A stretch of 64,000 nt of DNA from Globodera rostochiensis (lineage: Eukaryota; Nematoda; Chromadorea; Rhabditida; Heteroderidae). This document shows positions 33,995 through 44,100 of the stretch, one piece after another (the first letter of the stretch is position 1; each line of letters starts with the position of its first letter). The position numbers and the translations under genes were made by a program. The stretch is taken from positions 438,185-502,184 of the forward strand of contig JAEVLN010000018.1 of the NCBI GenBank assembly GCA_018350325.1, written 5' to 3'. The notes under the pieces are model-generated. The model did not search any database and had not been told where the DNA came from. It saw only the letters and a program-made list of their open reading frames with translations.

Positions 33995-36900
33995 ATGGCG
34001 TCGTCCCAATCGCTGATGTCTAATGGTAACCATGGGATGGAGAACGGCTTGCCCAACCCTGACCTGATCGTGTTCGGCAGCATAGTGCAGGATTTGGTGA
34101 GATTTTTTTTGTGACCTTTTTTTTGCTCCGAAATATAAAAGTTGTGTAAATTTGCAGGTCAGCTATGTGGAACGATTTCCAAAGCCGGGCGAATCGGTCC
34201 GAGGCAACACCTTCAAGTGGGCACAGATTGGCACAAATTCTCATACTGATCAGACTCAATTTGATTATGCTCAGATCCGATTCCTTATAATGATCGGAAA
34301 CTGATCAGACTCAATCTGTTTATGCTCAGATCCGATTCCTTATAAGGATCGGAAACTGATCAGACTCAATCTGATAATTAAAAGTATAGCCCGGACCGAT
34401 CGAGATCTCGGACCAAAATTTTAGATCGACCAAAATTTACCTTGATTTTTTCGTTTCGAGCGATGCTCAATTCCGAGCTCTATTTAAAAGGGAGAATATT
34501 TTAAGGAAACAAATGAACATTTGCCCTCCCGCCGTCCTACTCATTCACTTTCATGAAAATGGTTAAAATTATAAAAATCAAAAAATTCAGAACATTTTGT
34601 GGCGGCAAAGGTGCAAACCAAGCAGTGATGGCGGCACGGCTGGGCACTCGCGTAATTTTTGTTTCGGATCTCTAATTTTTGGCTATATTTTTGAATTTAT
34701 GTGAATAATTTTTTTAGTATAAGTTATCAATTTGTCTATCTCGGACCATCCTATAATAATTAAGTTAAAATTTGTTTTTTGTTCAGGTTTCAATGGTCGG
34801 TATGGTCGGTGACGATTTATTTGCGGACGAAAATCTGCGTTCCATTGCTCAAAACGGGGTCGACGTGTCGCTGGTGCAGCAGTTGGCAGGCCAAACAACG
34901 GGCACCGCCACAATTACCGTATCCGCAGACGGTTCGCCAAATAAAAAAAAAATTTGAATTCGCACTATTTTATATACTGGCAATGAGACTAGAGTAGGCC
35001 GGGACCGGTACTGCTGAAGTCTCCAATTTTGGTACTGAATTTCCCCTTATAAAATCCCGGTCTTTAAATTTTCTCAATCCCGTTCCCGGTTTTTTCCAAG
35101 AATCCCGGTCCTTGCCTACTCCAAATCAGGGTTGCCATTTGTCCTTTTTTAAAGATTTGTCCTTTTTTGGGGTATCCCAATCTTTAAAATTTGAAATGTC
35201 CTTTTTTTAAAGATTTGTCCTTTATTTGGGGTACACGTCCTTTTTTGTCCTTTATTTGAGAATTCTGGAGCTTTTTGAAGAATTTTTGTTTAAATTTTGA
35301 ATAATCTTTAGACAGATGGCCAAATTTGTTAATTTTCAAGCATTTTTTGCATCCTTTTTTGAATTTTCGCTTAGCAATGTCCAAAATGTAACAATATTTG
35401 CTAATTTTTATCCAAATTCTATTGTACTGATTTTCAGGATAATTCATTGCATTTTTGAAAATCGAAAATCGGCAAAATTTTCGAAAATTCATGCGAGCAA
35501 TTTTCAACCCCCAAATGTTGAAGAGAAATTGTTGGTGTCGAAAAATATGGTTAAAAAACTCACATTTCATGGAAAAAATAAAAATTTACTGCATTTTTGA
35601 ACATTTTGTATGTCCTTTTTTGCCAGCAAAATGCCAGCAAAATTTTTTTTTGACCTTCGCGGTCCTTTTTTAAAAAATTTTTGTTGGCAACCCTGCTCTA
35701 AATGGGACCCATACAACATTTTTTGAAATTTTTTTATTAACCCTAAATTTCTAAATATTTTTCAGGTGAAAATTGCATTGTCGTTTCGCTGGGCGCCAAC
35801 AACGCGTTGGGCGTCGAGCGTGCACACGCGGTCGAGCAGGCGGTGGCACGGGCGCGCTTGGTTTTGTGCCAACAAGAGATCGACCAGGCCGGCACGCTGA
35901 CGCTGTTCCGGATAGCCAAACGGCACGGCGGTAAAGTTATTTTTAAATTAATTAAATTAATAAGTAATTTGCTTTTTAAAAATCGGAAAAATTAAATAAA
36001 AGTCATATTTAGCCACCTTTAGCTATTAAAAAGAAGTATCTTAAATTAAGTAAATAAGATATAATTTTAATATTTCGTTTATTTATATTTATTTTAAAAA
36101 ATGAATTTATAAACCTTTTTTTAAACCTCTAATTGTTTTTTCAGTTACCACCTTTTTCAACCCGGCACCAGGCCGCGCAGACATTGACCTGACAATTTTG
36201 CCGCTTTGCGACATCATTTGCACCAACGAGAATGAGGTGATTGTGCCAGCAATGTTTTCTCACTATTTTGATCAAATAATTTGGTAGCTATCTGATCAAA
36301 GTTTGAATTATCTGGTCTATTCTCATCTTTTGACCAATTGTCTAATCAATACTGTATGATCAATCGTCTGTTTAACCGAATCTGCTTAAAATTATTGTCA
36401 AATCAAGTACAAAATTCCCGAGTCTCAAGCAACAAACAACAAAATTAAATTTAAAAAAATTTTAGGCTGAATTTTTGACGCACCTGCCAATAGACACTGC
36501 GGAACAGGCCAAACTGGCGGCACTCCGGATATTGGAGATGGGCCCCCGGGTGGCAATTGTCACGCTGGGTCCCAAGGGTAAAAATTTTTTGAAATGTATT
36601 TAAAATTAAAATATTTTATTATTTGGCAATTTTTTCAAAATATTGGATTTTCAAATTTGTTTAAAATTGTTTTCAAAGGTGCAATTGTGGCGCAACGTGG
36701 CACAAACAATGGGCATGTAAACATTGGGGAAGTGTTGGCGCCTAAAGTGACGGCGGTGGACACGACGGTAAAAAACAAAAAGTTTTAGAAATTTTGTAAA
36801 ATTTTGATAGTTCATTTTAAAATAAAATTCTGCGTTTTCTTTAATTTATTCCAAATCTTAAATAAATGATGATTTTCCTAAACTTTATTTATTTTTAATT

Positions 36901-37147
36901 AATATTTTAATTACAATATTCAAACACTAATAAGTTCCATTAATTTTAATGAATTCCAATTTAAAAGGGCGCCGGCGATTGCTTCTGCGGTGCTTTAGCC
37001 CACTTTTTGGTGGCCCAACCGTCGGCTGAACTGCTCGAAGACCACGTCCGTCGTGCTGTTCAAATTGCGGCACTTTCGGTGCAGAAAAAGGGTGCCCAGG
37101 CGAGTTATCCGACCCGAGACGAACTGATGGCACTGGGCTTGGCCTAA
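33995..37147 (+). CDS. ribokinase (PfkB carbohydrate kinase family)
   Basis: Ribokinase phosphorylates D-ribose to ribose 5-phosphate with ATP in the cytosol, feeding the pentose phosphate pathway and nucleotide synthesis. Nine exons in phase (33995-34096, 34158-34216, 34591-34651, 34787-34931, 35766-35930, 36145-36236, 36466-36577, 36679-36767, 36968-37147) encode 334 residues, slightly above the usual 310-320 because of a polar 20-residue N-terminus. Motifs in order: [20 protein letters not shown] (strand 1), [10 protein letters not shown], the sugar-binding [15 protein letters not shown] (58-72), [19 protein letters not shown]-like [31 protein letters not shown], and the catalytic anion hole [17 protein letters not shown] with base Asp279. 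All introns are GT-AG. Introns 2 and 4 carry hAT-like elements. The start is the first ATG; a second in-frame Met lies at codon 8. No catalytic residue is missing. Confidence 0.95.
34243..34376. repeat. tandem repeat of about 57 bp
   Basis: Just over two copies of ATGCTCAGATCCGATTCC, followed by TTATAA-GATCGGAAACTGATCAGACTCAATC, in intron 2 of the ribokinase gene. Confidence 0.85.
34385..34482. mobile_element. 98-bp hAT-like miniature element, GATCGAG family
   Basis: The ends are TATAGCCCGGA and TCCGAGCTCTA. The flanking octamers are ATTAAAAG and TTTAAAAG (7 of 8). The body has GATCGAGATC words and resembles the 24469-24553 element. It lies in intron 2 of the ribokinase gene. Confidence 0.65.
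34990..35700. mobile_element. hAT-like element, CCCGGGACC family, interrupted by a second element
   Basis: The ends are TAGAGTAGGCCGGGACCGG and, after removal of the inner element, CCGGTCCTTGCCTACTCTA. The flanking octamers are AATGAGAC and AATGGGAC (7 of 8). The inner 569-bp element entered five bases from its right end. It lies in intron 4 of ribokinase. Confidence 0.8.
35127..35695. mobile_element. hAT-like element with CAGGGTTGCCA ends, nested
   Basis: The ends are CAGGGTTGCCA and TGGCAACCCTG. The octamers CTCCAAAT (35119-35126) and CTCTAAAT (35696-35703) match at 7 of 8. The subterminal words are TTTGTCCTTTTTTAAAGA. It is inserted in the right end of the 34990 element. A truncated relative lies at about 29334-29420. 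Confidence 0.82.
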
Positions 37148-37242
37148 AAAACTAAACCCCTCGAAAAATTCTACCTTAACTCTCTAACATGTTGACAAAT
37201 GTTCAAAATGCGGGTTATCAAAACATTATTAATGGTATTAAT
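37148..37242. other. 3' flank of ribokinase
   Basis: A short AT-rich 3' region with no clear AATAAA. It ends at the target duplication of the next element. Confidence 0.4.
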
Positions 37243-37460
37243 TAGAGTTGGCCGGGACCGGGATCCCGGCCGGGACCGGTCGGGAAATTCCCGGTTTTTT
37301 GAATCCCGATCCCGGTCTTGGTTTTTGAAAAATCGTAATCCCGATCCCGATCCCGGTCTCGGTTTTTGAAAAGCCGAAATTCCGATCCCGGTCGCACCGG
37401 GACTAACCGGGAAAAAAGTACACCCCTAAGGATGGGATTTTTGAGCACCAAATTATGCCT

Positions 37461-37885
37461 TGTTGTAGTGTATTGGTGAGTGGTGAGGGCTTTTTGGGTG
37501 AGTTGGTGGTTCAGATCCCCTACTGTGTAAATGATTTTTTCCTACTTTCTCTTAACATTTAGAGTAGTGTAAATAATCACAAAATTCTTTTAAATTTTTC
37601 CGCTTTTTTTAAAAATATTTTAGGTACAATTCACAAATACATTTCATTTTTTTGGTTAACTGAACTCACAAAACCATAGGGTAGGCCCTGTTGTTGTGCT
37701 ACATTCGTACTTTTTGGACCAATTTTCTTAACAAATCTTGTTTTTGTAAAAAATTCTACGGACCCCTTACCTCTCCTAAAAAACTTCATAAAAAGTGCCG
37801 TTTTTGGTTCCAAATCTCTTAACAAATTAAGCCAAAAATTAAAAACTTTCTTCGGCGGCGCCTATCGTCACCGCCGACCCCCCCC
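37461..37885 (+). repeat. tRNA-derived SINE-like unit
   Basis: The head is TGTTGTAGTGTATTGGTGAG and the B-box-like GGTTCAGATCCCC, followed by CTACTGTGTAAATGATTTTT. The tail is CTTAACAAATTAAGCC, CGGCGGCGCCTATCGTCACC and a long C-tract. It is cargo of the surrounding composite element. Confidence 0.55.
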
Positions 37886-38182
37886 CCCCCCCCCCCAGGA
37901 GTAAGCAGAACTCGCAAAAAGCCGTCCTCCCCCCAAATTCTTTAACCGGAGGGTCGACGATTTTTCGCAAACCACAGGGAGGACCCTTTACTTTTCTAAA
38001 ATAATTTGCTTTTTTTCAATAATTTCGAGTGATTCAAAACCCGTATTTTTGGGTTTCATCACAAAAATATGTATTTGTAGGGTTTCTAACATAATTTGAG
38101 GAATTAAAAAAATTTTGTGATGAAAACCCAAAAGGGCTCCACTATGTGTTTGTGGACAATCGTCGACCCCCCGGCTAAAGAA

Positions 38183-38241
38183 TAGAGAAAGGACTTGAGC
38201 CGATCGAGTTTCGATCGAGAATCTCGATCGTCCTTTCTCTA
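38183..38241. mobile_element. 59-bp single-palindrome hAT-like element
   Basis: The ends are TAGAGAAAGGAC and GTCCTTTCTCTA. The perfect 8-bp duplication CTAAAGAA lies at 38175-38182 and 38242-38249. The interior is only GATCGAG words. It is inserted in the core of the 37243-38552 composite. Confidence 0.85.
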
Positions 38242-38799
38242 CTAAAGAAGTGACTAAAACAAAATTCTCAAAAATTACTGGTGATGCATTCGACGTTAAA
38301 GACAATGGGGAATATATTTTTGAAATAAAAAAAAAATTGGTTTCACCTTGTAATCATTACAAAAAAAAATTGTTTTTGATTGCCAATCCCGGTTTTTCCC
38401 GTTTCCCGGTCCCGACCTCGGTTTTTAAAAAGGCAAAATCCCGATCCCGATGCCGGTCCCGGTTTGAGATGCTGGTCCCGATCCCGGCTTTCACGGTCCC
38501 GGTCAATCCCGGTCCCGATTTTTCCCAAAAATCCCGGTCCCGGCCAACTCTAGTATTAATATCCATTTCTTATCAAATTTATAAAAAAAAATTTTGAATT
38601 TTTAGTTTTCGAAATTTTAAGCCTAGATTTGAAAGTTATTAAAATTTCTATTAACGTGATAAATTTTCGAACTTTTTATGACAGCCAATTACGCAACTTT
38701 TACCGTAGAATTATTTAAAAATATTAAATTAAGCTTTCTGTTCAAAATAAAAATCAATTTTAATTTGATCAAAAGGCATTTTGATGATATAAATAGCGG

Positions 38800-39480
38800 C
38801 GATCCGCAAAACTGACAAAAAAATAATGATCCGAATTTGACGTTGCGGCGGCGCTTTGTCGGACGGTGAATCGCTAACCAAAAGTAGCTGTTGCCTCGGG
38901 AGCGCTCGCGGTCAAACTCCGCCAAAATTGGGTCGTTGGGTAATAAGTGCCTGGAAAATGTTTAAAATTAATTTGATCTGAATTCAAAATTAGCGCGCTT
39001 TAAAACTTTTCGTACAATTTGTTCTTATAAAATTGAAATTTTTTGCCTAAAATGTGCCAACTCGTCAAAGTTGATGGCGGTGAAGATGGCCGTGCCCTAT
39101 TCCACGAACGGCTCCACCGACGTCACAATGTTGCAGCGGGAACGATCTACACACATGCACGTGTTCACGGAGGAGCCGACCTTTAAGATGAAATAAATTG
39201 GAAAATAAGATGTATAAAATAATTTTAATTAAAAAATAATAATTTTAAAACAAATAGTTGAATGCCTCGCAAAGTTGCGTTTCGTTGCCCAAACTTTTAG
39301 CGTCATTTGTTGCGCCATTTTGTACCGGAATTTGGGCTCGGAGCATGGCCAAGTCAGGGCGTGTCAGGTTCAGACAACCGCTGGTGTACAAAAAGTATTC
39401 GGGGCGTTTGTGCTGACCTGAAATGTCTAAAAGCAATTAAAAGCATACACTCAAATTGTTGTAGTCGTCGTAGTTCATGC
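38800..39480 (-). pseudogene. unrecognised minus-strand gene fragment with in-frame stop
   Basis: Three GC-richer blocks bounded by plausible splice sites are read on the minus strand: about 39436-39245 (SGQHKRPEYFLYTSGCLNLT, ending NETQLCEAFNYL), about 39184-39056 (VGSSVNTCMCVDRSRCNIVT, then TSVEPFVE, a TAG stop, and TAIFTAINFDELA), and about 38951-38860 (LLPNDPILAEFDRERSRGNS). I do not recognise the family. The spacing CMCVDRSRCN faintly recalls the end of three-finger (Ly6/activin-receptor-like) domains, but that is only a resemblance. The in-frame stop and unclear phase between blocks suggest a relic; a sequencing error or a different exon choice could also explain them. Confidence 0.35.
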
Positions 39481-40144
39481 AGAAAATTCACCTTTTTCGT
39501 CAATACGTTATTTATTTTACAAATTTTTTTGACATTTTAAAAATGTTTAACTCAAAAATAAATGATTAATGGCATCGAAAAATGCCACTTTTTCAAAGCA
39601 CTATGTCTTGAGATTAAAAAAAAAGCTTAGCGATCCAACTTGGCCTAAAGAAGTTATGACTCAACGCGCCAAGTTGGCATAAAAAATAGTTCACACCAGG
39701 GATGGTCGGAATTCCGCGTTTTTCTAGAAATATGTGAAGAAGGACAAATAGGACCGCGTTACGTAAATTTGTCGAAATACAGTTATTGCTGCATTTATTT
39801 TTAGAATTTAAAAAATGCATAAAACTTTGGTCGAACACTAGTTAAAATACAAGCAATGATTCAACTCGTCGAGCTGAGTCCGAATCCGCTAAAATTACGA
39901 CCGGAAACAAATATGAAAAAAGTTACAAGCAAAGAAAGTTGGCACAAATTTACTTAATAAGCAGTGTTTTGCTGTTCCAGCTTGGCCTGTTCTGTTCTAA
40001 GATTTCAGAACAGCACAGGAACAGGAACAGATTCAAAATCCTTGGAACAGGAACAGAACAGGCCAAGCTGGAACAGGGTAAAAATTGAAGAATTGAACTT
40101 GATTGAGTAATATATTTGAAATTTTCCAACGATTCATTATGATC

Positions 40145-41130
40145 TCACGTGGCGTAGTGGTTAAACACTGTGTGCCTTGATTCAATTTTGTCTAAGGTTC
40201 AACTGTGGGTTCGAACCCCTTACTTTGTAAATGATTTTTTTTTCTCACTTTACGAACTTTGATGGTAATTAATAGGGAGGCAAAAATATGCACATAAAAC
40301 TTGAAATATGCGCATAAAATATGCACCAAAAATTGCAAAACATGCACATAAAATGAGAAAATAAGCACATAAATTTTTCCAAATTCAATATAAAATTTCC
40401 CCCAAAATTCTTCAAATTCATTTAACACTGGTTAAAATTGCTGATGAGATACATATTCAAAATTTCAAGTGTTTTGGCGTCTTTTTTGAACTTTTGTGAC
40501 TATTTTGGCATTTGTGACGATTTTTTTGAACTTTTGTGACCATTTTGGCATTTTTGACGTCTTTTTTGAACTTTTGTGATTATTTTGCGCTTTTTTCAAA
40601 AAATTTCTTAAGAAAAATGAAAAAATCAAATTTTTCTTGCCAAGACCACAAATTTTTTGCAAAATGCCAAAAATGCATAAAATGAAAAAAATATGCACAT
40701 AAATAGCGAAATATGCACAAATATGCAAATATGCACATAAATCGCGAAATATCCAAAAATATGCACATGGAAATGCGTTCTAGAAGCTCCATACAAAGCT
40801 GAAAACACGTTTTTCGTGCGTTTCAGGCTATTCCCAGTTCAGGAAAAAATATGCATGTGCATATAATTTGCTTCCTTGTAATTAAAAATATTTTAGATTT
40901 AATATTTTTTGAAGACAAAAATTTTTTATTTGTTTCATTAAACTTGAGAAAAAAATCATAGGGGTATCCTTTTGTTTTTAAAAGTCAAAACCATTTTTTT
41001 AACAATTCCATCAAAATCTTCAAAAAATGGTTGCAAATCCCTAACAAATTAAGTCAAAAATTCGAAATTTTCTCGGCGGCGCCTATCGGTACCGCCGACC
41101 CCCCCCCCCCCCCCCCCCCCCCTCCCTCCC
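40145..41130 (+). repeat. tRNA-derived SINE-like unit, interrupted
   Basis: The head TCACGTGGCGTAGTGGTTAA is followed by the B-box GGTTCGAACCCC. The tail has CTCGGCGGCGCCTATCGGTA and a C-tract of more than 20 (about 41099-41122). It is split by the 40273-40877 element. Confidence 0.55.
40273..40877. mobile_element. hAT-like element, ATGCACATAAA family, nested
   Basis: The ends are TAGGGAGGCAAA and TTTGCTTCCTT. The 8-bp duplication GTAATTAA lies at 40265-40272 and 40878-40885. Copy 1 of the host element reads straight through GTAATTAA at the matching place, giving the empty site. The ends are rich in ATATGCACATAAA words. The middle has three copies of TTTTGAACTTTTGTGA with CATTTTGGCATTT. Confidence 0.88.
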
Positions 41131-44100
41131 CCCTGGTGTAAAGCAGAATTCTCAAAAAATTTTGAATTAGGGCTGCTCCCCATTCTCAAAATTGGGTCGC
41201 CCCGACCCTCGATATGACCAACCCCGACATCCCCGGCTCCCAGAGGGTCGAGGAGCAACCTTATAAACCTAACTTAAAATATTTTGGTAAAAGTCTCGGA
41301 TTTTTGGGAGTCAATTCTCGAGTCTCGGGGGCAACTCTTGTTAAAGTAGGTCTCGAGCATCACTAGGAAGTGACGAACACTTTGACCAATGAATCATCGA
41401 TTAAAATTTCAGACTGAATTTCACTCGGAAAATTTTTAATTTGGAACAGTCTAAGAACAGTTTACTCTGTTCTGTTCCTGTTCTGTTCCTGTTCTGTTTC
41501 TGTTCTGTTCTCGAGGTCGGAACAGAACAGGAACAGAACAGATAGGCTGTTCTAAGATTTCAGAACAGAACAGGGACAGGTTCAAAATTGTTGGAACAGA
41601 AAAACACAGTTAATAAGTTACCAAAACAAAATCATAAAACAAGATGCCATATATATGTTTGATTTTTCTAGAAATATGTGAAGAAGGACAAATAGGACCG
41701 TATTACGTAAATTTGCCGATAAAATGCAGTTATTGCAGCATTTATTTTTAGAATTTAAAAAATGCATAAAACTGGTCGAAAACTAGTTAAAATACAAGAT
41801 GTGCTCAATAAGTTACCAAAACAAAATCATAAAACAAGAGGCATTTATAGTCTATACTCATGTATTTCTAGAAATATGTGAAGAAGGACAAATAGGACCG
41901 CGTTACGTAAATTTGTCGATAAAAAGCAGTTATTGCTGCGTTTGTTTTTAGAATTTAAAAAATGAATAAAACTTTGGTCGAAAACTAGTTAAAAAACAAG
42001 CAATAGATTCAACTCGTCGAGCTGAGTCCGAATCCGCAAAAATTACGACCGGAAACAAATATGAAAAAAGTTACAACCAAATAAATTGGCAAAAAATGTA
42101 CTTAATAAGTTACAAAAACAAAATCATAAAACATGATGAAAACTTTGGTCAAAAACTAGTTAAAATACAAGCAATAGATTCAACTCGTCGAGCTGAGTCC
42201 GAATCCGCAAAAATTACGACCGGAAACAAATATGAAAAAAGTTACAAGCAAATAAAGTTGGCAAAAAATGTGCTCAATAAGTTACCAAACAAAATCATAA
42301 AACAAGAGGCATTTATAGTCTATACTCATGTATTTCTAGAAATATGTGAAGAAGGACAAATAGGACCGCGTTACGTAAATTTGTCGATAAAAAGCAGTTA
42401 TTGCTGCGTTTGTTTTTAGAATTTAAAAAATGAATAAAACTTTGGTCGAAAACTAGTTAAAAAACAAGCAATAGATTCAACTCGTCGAGCTGAGTCCGAA
42501 TCCGCAAAAATTACGACCGGAAACAAATATGAAAAAAGTTACAACCAAATAAATTGGCAAAAAATGTACTTAATAAGTTACAAAAACAAAATCATAAAAC
42601 ATGATGCATTATAGCCTATACTCATGTTTTTCTAGAAATATGTGAAGAAGGACAAATAGGACCGCGTTACGTAAATTTGTCGATAACGCAGTTATTGCTG
42701 CATTTATTTTTAGAATTTAAAAAAATGCATAAAACTTTGGTCAAAAACTAGTTAAAATACAAGCAATAGATTCAACTCGTCGAGCTGAGTCCGAATCCGC
42801 AAAAATTACGACCGGAAACAAATATGAAAAAAGTTACAAGCAAATAAAGTTGGCAAAAAATGTGCTCAATAAGTTACCAAAACAAAATCATAAAACAAGA
42901 GGCATTTATAGTCTATACTCATGTATTTCTAGAAATATGTGAAGAAGGACAAATAGGACCGCGTTACGTAAATTTGTCGATAAAAAGCAGTTATTGCTGC
43001 GTTTGTTTTTAGAATTTAAAAAATGAATAAAACTTTGGTCGAAAACTAGTTAAAATACAAGCAATAGATTCAACTCGTCGAGCTGAGTTCGAATCCGCAA
43101 AAATTACGACCGAAAACAAATATGAAAAAAGTTACAAGCAAATTAAGTTGGCAAAAAATGTACTTAATAAGTTACAAAAACAAAATCATAAAACAAGATG
43201 ACATAATGTTTGATTTTTCTAGAAATATGTTAAGAAGGACAAATAGGACCGTATTACGTAAATTTGCCGATAAAATGCAGTTATTGCTGCATTTATTTTA
43301 AGAATTTAAAAAATGCATAAAACTTTGGTCGAAAACTAGTTAAAATACAAGCAATAGATTCAACTCGTCGAGCTGAGTCCAAATCCGCTAAAATTACGAC
43401 CGGAAACAAATATGAAAAAAGTTACAAGCAAATTAAGTTGGCAAAAAATTTACTTAATAAGTTACCAAACAAAATCATAAAACAAGATGACATATAGGTT
43501 TGATTTTTCTAGAAATATGTGAAGAAGGACAAATAGGACCGCGTTACGTAAATTTGTCGATAAAATGCAGTTATTGCTGCATTTATTTTTAGAATTTAAA
43601 AAATGCATAAAACTTTGGTCGAAAACTAGTTAAAATACAAGCAATAGATTCAACTCGTCGAGCTGAGTCCAAATCCGCTAAAATTACGACCGGAAACAAA
43701 TATGAAAAAAGTTACAAGCAAAGAAAGTTGTCAAAAAATTTACTGTTACCAAACAAAATCATAAAACAAGATGACATATATGTTTGATTTTTCTAGAAAT
43801 ATGTGAAGAAGGACAAATAGGACCGTATTACGTAAATTTGCCGATAAAATGCAGTTATTGCTGCATTTATTTTAAGAATTTAAAAAATGCATAAAACTTT
43901 GGTCGAAAACTAGTTAAAATACAAGCAATAGATTCAACTCGTCGAGCTGAGTTCGAATCCGCAAAAATTACGACCGAAAACAAATATGAAAAAAGTTACA
44001 AGCAAATTAAGTTGGCAAAAAATGTACTTAATAAGTTACAAAAACAAAATCATAAAACAAGATGTATTATAGCCTATACTCATGTTTTGCTAGAAATATG

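Larger units (their letters stand above)
37243..38552. mobile_element. hAT-like composite element, CCCGGGACC family
   Basis: The ends TAGAGTTGGCCGGGACCGG and CCGGTCCCGGCCAACTCTA are exact complements. The perfect 8-bp duplication GTATTAAT lies at 37235-37242 and 38553-38560. Both ends (37243-37430, 38385-38552) are palindromic clusters of GATCCCGGTC words. The core holds a SINE-like unit and a 59-bp nested palindromic element. Confidence 0.9.
39962..41609. mobile_element. hAT-like composite element, GAACAGG family, copy 2, inside satellite A
   Basis: It begins CAGTGTTTTGCTGTTCCAG and ends GGAACAGAAAAACACAG. The perfect 8-bp duplication TTAATAAG lies at 39954-39961 and 41610-41617. The core is the same as in copy 1 at 11043-12184, but with a shortened left palindrome, a deletion that joins its two tRNA-like pieces, and a 605-bp inner insertion. 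It splits a satellite A unit. Confidence 0.92.

Noticed and set aside
42096..42419. 107-codon frame in satellite A, and similar frames at 58901-60397
   Set aside because: They span unit junctions, are interrupted in sister units and have no codon bias.
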